The notes beneath the pieces are model-generated. The model was not told the DNA's origin. It searched no databases and saw only the letters and a program-made list of their open reading frames with translations. Shown here one piece after another: positions 1-4,511 of a stretch of 8,081 nucleotides of DNA. The position numbers and the translations under genes were made by a program. Numbering within the stretch: position 1 is the first letter of the stretch; each line of letters starts with the position of its first letter. The DNA comes from Bacteroidales bacterium (GTDB lineage Bacteria; Bacteroidota; Bacteroidia; Bacteroidales; Muribaculaceae): NCBI GenBank assembly GCA_004557565.1, contig SFGS01000082.1, forward strand, positions 1 to 8,081. The letters run 5' to 3'.

Positions 1-8
1 CTCCGCCA

Positions 9-22
9 CCCTCTTACGAGGG
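9..22. repeat. Small hairpin at the left edge
   Basis: CCCTC (9-13), loop TTAC, GAGGG (18-22) form a perfect 5-bp stem. It lies outside the left arm of the 39-76/236-269 inverted repeat. A similar CCCTC/GAGGG stem recurs in the first hairpin of the cloverleaf element at 282-303, so both may come from one family of intergenic repeats. It is not followed by a T-run, so I do not call it a terminator. The window starts here and the left context is unknown. Confidence 0.4.
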
Positions 23-38
23 CCTTCCACTTTGCTCC

Positions 39-269
39 AAGGATAAAAACCACTCGCCGTTTCACGGCGAAAAACCCCTGATAATAAAATGATTTCTTGA
101 AAAGAGGTTGTATCAATCTCCCAAACGATTTTGCATGGTAGGGACGCGATACTTCGCGTCCGCGACAAATGACTGATATCCAATGTGATATTACGATTAT
201 GGTCGGACGTGAAGTATCACGTCCCTACCGGGTTAGGTTTTTCGCCGAAGGCGAGTGGTTTTTATCCTT
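39..269. repeat. Long inverted repeat enclosing a REPIN-like element
   Basis: The left arm (39-76) and right arm (236-269) are reverse complements except at their centres. Both contain GGATAAAAACCACTCGCC or its complement, and AAAAACC. Each arm also carries a small hairpin of its own: CGCCG/CGGCG with loop TTTCA on the left, and CGCC/GGCG with loop GAA on the right. The stems are kept while the loops differ, which suggests that pairing matters. The arms enclose the 93-bp twin-hairpin element at 137-229. The right arm overlaps the first bases of the next structure at 266. No ORF is supported inside. It could be a decayed MITE-like element or an intergenic repeat cluster. Confidence 0.75.
137..229. 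repeat. REPIN-like twin hairpin, copy 1
   Basis: The element is 93 bp and begins GGTAGGGACGCGA and ends TCACGTCCCTACC. The left arm is a perfect hairpin, GGACGCGA-TACT-TCGCGTCC (142-161). The right arm is a perfect hairpin, GGACGTGA-AGTA-TCACGTCC (204-223). The two arms are also inverted copies of each other, and the two loops are complementary (TACT and AGTA). A second copy of identical length lies at 4380-4472. Inverted pairs of REP palindromes around a short spacer are the architecture of REPINs, which RAYT (TnpA-REP) transposases mobilise in other bacteria. That link is inferred; no transposase gene is in the window. Confidence 0.8.
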
Positions 270-404
270 TTGGCGATGCCACCGCCCTCGCTGGGGAGGG
301 CGGCGTTGGTGCTGCGGTGTGGTGTGGCTGATTCAAGCCTCGGCTTGAAATCAGCCATACCGCAGCACTAACGACAGGTGCGAAGCACTGGCATCGCTAA
401 AAGG
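266..404. repeat. Cloverleaf-like multi-hairpin element
   Basis: A 16-bp closing stem pairs 266-281 with 389-404 (CCTTTTGGCGATGCCA with TGGCATCGCTAAAAGG, one G·T-type mismatch). Inside, three hairpins sit back to back. Hairpin A (282-303) is CCGCCCTC/GAGGGCGG. Hairpin B (304-373) has a 15-bp outer stem with one mismatch and an inner stem, TGGCTGATT..AAGCC against GGCTT..AATCAGCCA. Hairpin C (378-388) is GTGC-GAA-GCAC. Only four bases (374-377) are unpaired at the junction. A seven-T run follows at 408-414, so a plus-strand transcript could end there as a structured RNA, but I found no convincing promoter upstream. It could equally be a DNA-level element such as a MITE. Confidence 0.75.
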
Positions 405-465
405 CTGTTTTTTTATGTTTTTGTTTCTGTGCCCCGAGCATTTATCCACTTAACCGCAAAATGAG

Positions 466-498
466 AAAAGGCATATCATGCTTGGGGATATGCCTTTT
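466..498 (-). terminator. Hairpin terminator after the Asn-rich lipoprotein gene
   Basis: AAAAGGCATATC (466-477) and GATATGCCTTTT (487-498) make a perfect 12-bp inverted repeat with a 9-nt loop. Read on the minus strand, the stem ends in TTTT and is followed by CTCATTTT, as in an intrinsic terminator. It begins 36 nt beyond the stop codon of the minus-strand lipoprotein gene at 535. It probably closes the xpt-miaA-lipoprotein block. The A/T symmetry of the stem ends means it could also act on plus-strand transcripts. Confidence 0.8.
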
Positions 499-534
499 GG
501 GGGTATTTGATGTTTGTTTTTGGGGCTTGGGGGG

Positions 535-1245
535 TTAGCGGCGGCCGCCTGACACGTCCACGCTGCCACTGTTGCCGTTGCTGTGGCTTTTTGTGCTGGT
601 GGCTTTTTGTGCTGGCATGGTTTGGGTGGGCGTGGTGCTCAAGGTTGCTCTACCAGTGTTAGGAGCCACTTTAGTGGCGGTAGAAGTCTGCTTGCGTGAA
701 GTTACGCCACCGCTGGAGTTGCCACCATGGTCACGGGTAGGGCGATTGTAGTTGCCGTTGCCGTTATTGTTGTTGTTTCGGTTGTTGTTATTGTTGTAAT
801 TGCCGTTATTATTGTTGTTAGGGCGCTTTCCGCCACCGTAGTTGCCGTTGTTTTTGTTATTGTTGTTATGGCGGTTGTAGTTGCCTGGGTTGGCGTTGTT
901 GCCGTCACCGGGGCGTCGACCGTTGCCCGATGAGTAGTGATGCTTGCGGTTGTCGCGGTTAGCGTCGCGATAGCCTTGGTCGTAGCCACTGTCGTAACCG
1001 CTGTTGTAGCCCTTGCGGTATGCGCTACGAGGCAGGTTGTTGGCGCGACGCACGCTCATTGTGCCATAGGAATCGTATGGTAGGTAATACACGTTGTTGT
1101 AATAGTAGTAGGTGGTGCCTTCGTAGTAGTAAGGCGAGCCATACATCACCACGTCGTTATAACTTGGTTCGTCGAATATGCCGCAAGATGTGGTCACAAG
1201 CGCCATGAATGCGAGCATTGCCAATATGTTCATCTTTGCTTTCAT
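535..1245 (-). CDS. Asn-rich low-complexity lipoprotein, function unknown
   Basis: This 236-residue protein has an SPII signal peptide: Lys at 2 and 4, a hydrophobic core at 6-17, then lipobox VTTSC with Cys21 as the predicted lipidated residue. Asp25 and Glu26 follow soon after. Residues 37-60 are Tyr-rich (YYYEGTTYYYYNNVYY). Residues 79-93 carry GYNSGYDSGYDQGY repeats. Residues 115-168 are mostly Asn and Gly, with several runs of four or five Asn. The tail (180-236) is rich in Ser, Thr and Lys. I recognise no enzyme domain; the mature part is probably disordered and attached to the outer membrane. Asn codons are a mix of AAC and AAT, so the runs are not a pure triplet expansion. It lies 69 nt downstream of miaA on the same strand, with a hairpin in the gap. 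The antisense strand gives hydrophobic shadow ORFs that I do not accept. A role in the envelope is only an inference. Confidence 0.8.
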   Translation of the reverse strand: MKAKMNILAMLAFMALVTTSCGIFDEPSYNDVVMYGSPYYYEGTTYYYYNNVYYLPYDSYGTMSVRRANNLPRSAYRKGYNSGYDSGYDQGYRDANRDNRKHHYSSGNGRRPGDGNNANPGNYNRHNNNNKNNGNYGGGKRPNNNNNGNYNNNNNRNNNNNGNGNYNRPTRDHGGNSSGGVTSRKQTSTATKVAPNTGRATLSTTPTQTMPAQKATSTKSHSNGNSGSVDVSGGRR

Positions 1246-1267
1246 AATGCTGTTGTTTTTTTTGATT

Positions 1268-1307
1268 CTGCAATCTCGTTGTTTGTTGAATAGACAACCG
1301 ATTGCAG
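1268..1307. other. Stem-loop between miaA and the lipoprotein gene
   Basis: CTGCAATC (1268-1275) pairs with GATTGCAG (1300-1307), and GTTGT (1278-1282) pairs with ACAAC (1294-1298). This gives an interrupted stem of about 13 bp around an 11-nt loop. On the minus strand it follows the miaA stop codon by 7 nt but is followed by an A-run, not a T-run. It is therefore not a standard intrinsic terminator for miaA. It may protect the miaA 3' end, weaken read-through, or form part of the lipoprotein leader. I found no TAnnTTTG element in this gap, which fits co-transcription from upstream. Confidence 0.6.
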
Positions 1308-1314
1308 ATTTGGT

Positions 1315-2220
1315 TTAATGAATATTGTTGATTATTTGTATAATTCTTTCTTTAGCCTCACAGGGGTGGAGCCACTGTATATCAGGGTCTTTTGCATACC
1401 ATGTGAGTTGCTTTTTGGCATATACCCTCGTGTTTTTCTTCATTCGCTCACGAGCGGTGATAAAATCCATGGTGCCATCGAAGTAGGCAAACATTTCCTT
1501 GAAACCCACGGTGTTGAGCGAATTGTAGTGGCGCAAGTGGTACACACTCCGTGCCTCTTGCTCAAACCCAGCCTCCATCATGGCATCTACACGGCGGTTG
1601 ATGCGGTCGAAAAGTTCGGCGCGCTCCATATTGAGCCCGATTTTCACGATGCGAAACGGCCGCTCTTTCTTGTTGCCTGTGCGAAACGAGGTGTAGGTTT
1701 TGCCCGTCTGTCGGCACACTTCCAAGGCGTGAACTATTCGTTTCGGGTTCTTCTTGTCCACGATGGCGAAGTATTCGGGGTCGGATTGCTCCAGTTCCTT
1801 CAGAAGTGGTTCCAAACCGTGCAGCGCCAATTCTTGCTTGGCTTGCGTGCGGATTTCGTCGGTGATGTCGGGCACGATGTCGATGCCCTTGCACACCGCA
1901 TCCACATACATCATGCTGCCACCGCATAGCACCGCATAGTCGCCTTTCGCCCAAAAATTAGGGAGCAGTGCCATCACATCGGTTTCAAACTGCGCCGCGC
2001 TGTAATATTCGTCAAGATTCTTAAACGCCACAAAATGATGCTTCACCAGCGCCTGCTCCTCGGCTGTAGGGGCGGCGGTGCCAATGGGAATGTCGCGAAA
2101 TATCTGCCGGGAGTCGGCGTTGATAATCTCGCACCCCAAATGCTGAGCCACAGCAATGGCAACCGCAGTTTTGCCAATGCCGGTAGGCCCAGTAATCACT
2201 ATAAGCGTCTTTTCGTTCAT
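1315..2220 (-). CDS. miaA: tRNA dimethylallyltransferase MiaA
   Basis: MiaA transfers a dimethylallyl group from DMAPP to N6 of A37 in tRNAs that read codons starting with U, the first step towards ms2i6A. The 301-residue protein is full length for the family. Residues 11-18 form the P-loop GPTGIGKT. Residues 35-39 (ADSRQ) match the family's Asp-Ser-x-Gln motif, and IGTAAP (46-51) follows, close to the usual GTAKP. GGSMMYVDAV (100-109) matches the conserved glycine segment that lines the active site. NPKRIVHALEV (158-168), TVGFKEMF (237-244) and YAKKQLTW (267-274) complete the tRNA-binding and C-terminal signature. The ATG start leaves three residues before the hydrophobic first strand, as expected. 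It lies 131 bp downstream of xpt on the same strand, with a tandem repeat cluster in the gap. A near-consensus -7 element (TAGTCTTTG, minus strand, 2293-2301) has one extra base, so any promoter of its own is doubtful. Confidence 0.97.
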   Translation of the reverse strand: MNEKTLIVITGPTGIGKTAVAIAVAQHLGCEIINADSRQIFRDIPIGTAAPTAEEQALVKHHFVAFKNLDEYYSAAQFETDVMALLPNFWAKGDYAVLCGGSMMYVDAVCKGIDIVPDITDEIRTQAKQELALHGLEPLLKELEQSDPEYFAIVDKKNPKRIVHALEVCRQTGKTYTSFRTGNKKERPFRIVKIGLNMERAELFDRINRRVDAMMEAGFEQEARSVYHLRHYNSLNTVGFKEMFAYFDGTMDFITARERMKKNTRVYAKKQLTWYAKDPDIQWLHPCEAKERIIQIINNIH

Positions 2221-2234
2221 TGTTTTTTTGGGAA

Positions 2235-2347
2235 GTCAACGAGTCAACAGGTCAACGAGTCAACAGGTTTGGAATTATCGAATTATCGAGAGCAAAGACT
2301 ATCGTCTTAACTTCTTTAACTTCTTAACTCCTTAACTCCTTAACTTC
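2235..2347. repeat. Three tandem repeat families, all with an 8-bp period
   Basis: The xpt-miaA gap holds three unrelated repeat units in succession. GTCAACGA/GTCAACAG occurs four times (2235-2266). GAATTATC occurs twice (2272-2287). TTAACTTC/TTAACTCC occurs five times (2307-2347), with one extra T after the first unit. The array starts 15 bp upstream of the miaA start and stops 4 bp from the xpt stop codon. The units are too short and lack spacers, so this is not a CRISPR. Replication slippage can explain each family, though the shared period across different units is notable. Read on the minus strand, the last family is GTTAAGGA-like. Confidence 0.85.
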
Positions 2348-2351
2348 TTGA

Positions 2352-2924
2352 TTAAAATGAAATCTTGTTTCCTTCAAGGGCGGTGATTTGAGCGAGCGAT
2401 TCCACGCGGTAGCCACCGTCGATGAGCAGTTTTCTGCCGTTTTGGAAAGTTTTCTCAATCACGAAGCCGAAGCCTGCAATTTTGCAGCCAGCCTGGTTTG
2501 CCAACTCGATGATGCCTTGGGCGGTGTTGCCTCTTGCCAAGAAGTCGTCGATTACCAAAATGTGGTCGTCGGGCTGGAGAAATTCCTTACTTGCGCAGAT
2601 GGTGACATCAATGTTTTTGGTGAAGGAGTGCACCACGGTCGATAGCATGTTTTGCATCGTGGATGGTTTCTTCTTCTTGACAAACACCACTGGGCGGTGA
2701 GTGGCTATGCCCATGGCTATGGCTGGTGCTATGCCGCTGGCTTCGATAGTCACAATCTTGTTGTAATCACTGTCTTTGAAGCGCTCGGCAAACTCTTTGC
2801 CGATAGCCATCATCAGGTCGGGATCCATTTGATGGTTGATAAAACCATCCACTTTCAGTATGCCACCGTCGAGGCACTTGCCCTCGCTAAGAATACGGTC
2901 TTTGAGTAATGGGAAGTTATTCAT
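2352..2924 (-). CDS. xpt: Xanthine phosphoribosyltransferase
   Basis: Xpt converts xanthine and PRPP to XMP in purine salvage, in the cytoplasm. The 190-residue protein matches the Bacillus-type Xpt length and is collinear with it as I remember that sequence. Shared segments are KVDGFINHQMDP (24-35), KIVTIEASGIAPAIA (56-70), the PRPP-binding loop HILVIDDFLARGNTA (121-135), VIEKTFQNGR (155-164) and YRVESLAQI (172-180). The ATG at 2924 is preceded by a minus-strand TAATTTTG promoter element only 16 nt away. The leader is therefore too short for a purine riboswitch, unlike in Firmicutes. It is the first gene of the xpt-miaA-lipoprotein block and is divergent from the AI-2E-family gene. Confidence 0.96.
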   Translation of the reverse strand: MNNFPLLKDRILSEGKCLDGGILKVDGFINHQMDPDLMMAIGKEFAERFKDSDYNKIVTIEASGIAPAIAMGIATHRPVVFVKKKKPSTMQNMLSTVVHSFTKNIDVTICASKEFLQPDDHILVIDDFLARGNTAQGIIELANQAGCKIAGFGFVIEKTFQNGRKLLIDGGYRVESLAQITALEGNKISF

Positions 2925-2940
2925 GCAATGAATGTTTTTA

Positions 2941-2948
2941 CAAAATTA
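2941..2948 (-). promoter_or_regulatory. -7 promoter element for xpt
   Basis: On the minus strand this reads TAATTTTG, matching the Bacteroidota sigma-70 -7 consensus TAnnTTTG. It lies 16 nt upstream of the xpt ATG, implying a leader of roughly ten bases. No good TTTG -33 element is visible at the expected distance. The same octamer stands in front of the RluA-family gene at 6172-6179. It is divergent from the plus-strand element at 2972-2979, with 23 bp between them, so the two promoters could compete. Confidence 0.6.
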
Positions 2949-2971
2949 ATCATTAATTCCCGAAAATGCAC

Positions 2972-2979
2972 TATATTTG
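2972..2979 (+). promoter_or_regulatory. -7 promoter element for the AI-2E-family gene
   Basis: TATATTTG matches the Bacteroidota -7 consensus TAnnTTTG. It lies 32 nt before the ATG at 3012, giving a leader of about 25 bases. A start at 2928 would put the promoter inside the coding region, downstream of that start codon, so this element argues for 3012. A -33 box is weak (TTAA near 2946). Confidence 0.65.
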
Positions 2980-3011
2980 CACCAACTCCTAACGATTTAA
3001 ATTTCCTGACT

Positions 3012-4244
3012 ATGACAGATGCAATAGGACGCAAAAAATATGACCTCGACCGCACGGTGCGGTTGGTGCTCACTTGCGCAAGTGTAGGCTTGGGCGTGTT
3101 TTTGATTAATTACTTGAGTAGCATTTTGTTGCCTTTTGTGGTGGGTTGCCTGTTGGCGTATATGCTGGAGCCGGTGGTGCGATTCTTCATGCGAGTGTTT
3201 CATTTGAAAAACCGTATGTTTCCGGCGTTGCTCACCATGACGCTTTTCTTTGGCGCACTGTTTTTGGCTTGCTGGTTTTTGATTCCGTCGGTTATCGAAT
3301 CGTTTGTGGATATGGGCAAACTGCTCGGCAAATACATCACCCACGAGGTGAAATCATCCACCATGCCCGACTGGCTGCTTCAGTTCGTGAACGAGTATCT
3401 GAGCGCCGAAAAGTTGGAGGCGATGTTCTCAAAGGATCAGATTTTCGACTTCTTTAAGAGCGTGATGAGCGGCACGGTGTCGGTGGTGGGCACTACCATT
3501 CATTTTGTGCTTGCGGTGGTTTCGTGGCTGGTGGCATTGCTGTATATGTTCTTCGTGCTGCTCGACTACGATATCATTGCTCGTGGATTCAAGGCAAGTG
3601 TGCCAAAGCCATATCGCCATACCGTGTTCCGCATCTTCAACGATGTGACAGGCACCATGCGACGCTATTTCCGTGGCCAGGCGTTGGTGTCGCTGTGTGT
3701 AGGCATTATTTTCGCCATAGAGTTTTCTATCATCAAACTGCCGATGGCTATTGTGTTTGGTCTTTCAATTGGCGTGATGAATATGGTGCCATACCTCCAA
3801 CTCGTTTCCATTCCGTTTGCGGCATTCCTTTGCGTGGTGCAATCGGTGGCTACTGGCGCGCCGCTCTGGCCGCTGTTTGGCTGGACTTTTGCCGCCTACT
3901 GCATTTGCCAAGCCATTCAGGATTTGGTGCTGATTCCTCTGATTATGCGTTCGCAAATCGGACTTCGCCCGGCCATCGTGTTCTTGGCGTTGGCGCTTTG
4001 GGGCTATGTGTTGGGCTTTATCGGACTGATTATCGCTTTGCCTCTCACTTCGTTGCTCATTTCGTACTACAACGAGTTTATCCTCCATGTGCCTAAAATT
4101 CCGTCAGGCAAACGCAAATCCAAAATCGACGAGACGAAAATGGATGCCGTGATTGAGGAAAAGGTGAAACAGCACCTTGAAGAACATATGGACGAATTTC
4201 TCGAAGAACACCTCGACGACATCAAACAATCAAAAAACAAGTAA
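3012..4244 (+). CDS. AI-2E family (PerM/YdiK-like) membrane protein
   Basis: This 410-residue polytopic inner-membrane protein has the layout of the AI-2E/PerM family. Two N-terminal hydrophobic helices (about 16-52) end in LLAYMLEPVV, typical of the family. A third helix (about 73-93) leads into a polar loop with amphipathic segments (97-150). A helix at 158-185 ends in the usual YxxFVLLDYD. Further helices at about 225-275, 285-312 and 319-353 form the conserved C-terminal core. The tail after 365 is charged, with Glu- and His-rich repeats (HLEEHMDEFLEEHLDD). Members export or transport small molecules or ions, and substrates vary, so none is assigned here. The frame is open from an ATG at 2928, but the promoter at 2972-2979 and the unnatural extra 28 residues favour ATG 3012. 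The stop codon lies inside a repeat that recurs inverted at 7952-7996. Confidence 0.92.
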   Translation: MTDAIGRKKYDLDRTVRLVLTCASVGLGVFLINYLSSILLPFVVGCLLAYMLEPVVRFFMRVFHLKNRMFPALLTMTLFFGALFLACWFLIPSVIESFVDMGKLLGKYITHEVKSSTMPDWLLQFVNEYLSAEKLEAMFSKDQIFDFFKSVMSGTVSVVGTTIHFVLAVVSWLVALLYMFFVLLDYDIIARGFKASVPKPYRHTVFRIFNDVTGTMRRYFRGQALVSLCVGIIFAIEFSIIKLPMAIVFGLSIGVMNMVPYLQLVSIPFAAFLCVVQSVATGAPLWPLFGWTFAAYCICQAIQDLVLIPLIMRSQIGLRPAIVFLALALWGYVLGFIGLIIALPLTSLLISYYNEFILHVPKIPSGKRKSKIDETKMDAVIEEKVKQHLEEHMDEFLEEHLDDIKQSKNK

Positions 4245-4283
4245 TCTAAAAAATCATTACACGGCCTAATTGCCGGTTTGGGT
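4239..4283 (+). repeat. 45-bp repeat, left copy
   Basis: This segment matches the reverse complement of 7952-7996 at 41 of 45 positions by eye. It begins AAGTAATCTAAAAAATCATT and ends TTTGGGT. It contains the stop codon of the AI-2E-family gene. In the +1 frame relative to that gene it reads SNLKNHYTA followed by TAA, the same nine residues that end the partial ORF at 7966-8081; the only difference in that stretch is Tyr TAC versus TAT. Its right end forms the left half of the palindrome at 4265-4302. It could be the remnant of an insertion-sequence end or a dispersed terminator repeat. Confidence 0.8.
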
Positions 4284-4302
4284 ACCCAAATCGGTAATTA
4301 GG
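4265..4302. terminator. 38-bp palindrome between convergent genes
   Basis: CCTAATTGCCGGTTTGGGT and ACCCAAATCGGTAATTAGG are reverse complements centred between 4283 and 4284. The two non-Watson-Crick positions (4272/4295 and 4276/4291) are both G-T, so a plus-strand RNA could pair along the whole stem. It lies 20 nt after the stop of the plus-strand AI-2E-family gene and beyond the 3' end of the minus-strand RluA-family gene. That position suits a bidirectional terminator, but the nearest T-rich stretches are several bases away. The alternative is two repeat ends abutted head to head. Confidence 0.5.
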
Positions 4303-4379
4303 GCTTGTGGTATTTCGGATTTTTAGAAGAATGAATTTTGCTTCAATTTTTCTGCAAAGCCCCCAAAATACGTTTGCAT

Positions 4380-4472
4380 GGTAGGGACGCGATAATTCGC
4401 GTCCGCGCCAAATATGTCATTTTCAAGATGTTAGTGTGATTATGGGCGGACGTGAATTATCACGTCCCTACC
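4380..4472. repeat. REPIN-like twin hairpin, copy 2
   Basis: This 93-bp element equals copy 1 (137-229) in length and orientation. Left hairpin: GGACGCGA-TAAT-TCGCGTCC. Right hairpin: GGACGTGA-ATTA-TCACGTCC. The loops are complementary, as in copy 1, but with different bases: TAAT/ATTA here against TACT/AGTA there. CAAAT and GATTATGG flank a spacer of 24 bp in both copies whose sequence is not conserved. TTTGCAT precedes both copies. It lies 39 bp past the stop of the RluA-family gene and may also end or stabilise that transcript. Confidence 0.8.
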
Positions 4473-4511
4473 GAGATAGTGTTTTCCAATCAAATAAATT
4501 GCTGTTTTGCC

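Noticed and set aside
266..404. tRNA gene or integron attC site suggested by the cloverleaf and the GTTGGTG/CACTAAC stem
   Set aside because: The arms have the wrong lengths, with no T-loop or CCA end for a tRNA. The attC core motifs fit only partly and no integrase or cassette genes are present.
727..933. Hydrophobic plus-strand ORF of 68 codons
   Set aside because: It is the antisense of the Asn-rich tract; GTT repeats read as Val produce the hydrophobicity.
1318..1929. Plus-strand ORF of 203 codons
   Set aside because: It lies wholly antisense to miaA, whose motifs are unmistakable, and it shows no recognisable domain.
2235..2347. CRISPR-like array
   Set aside because: Units are 8 bp and directly adjacent, with no spacers and no cas genes.
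2925..2940. Purine riboswitch upstream of xpt
   Set aside because: Only 16 nt separate the -7 element from the start codon, far too little for a purine aptamer.
3524..4096. Plus-strand ORF of 190 codons
   Set aside because: It is an out-of-frame shadow inside the AI-2E-family gene, with a composition unlike a real protein.
4331..4384. Short plus-strand ORF of 17 codons starting ATGAATTTTGC
   Set aside because: It is too short, runs into the REPIN-like element and has no supporting signal.
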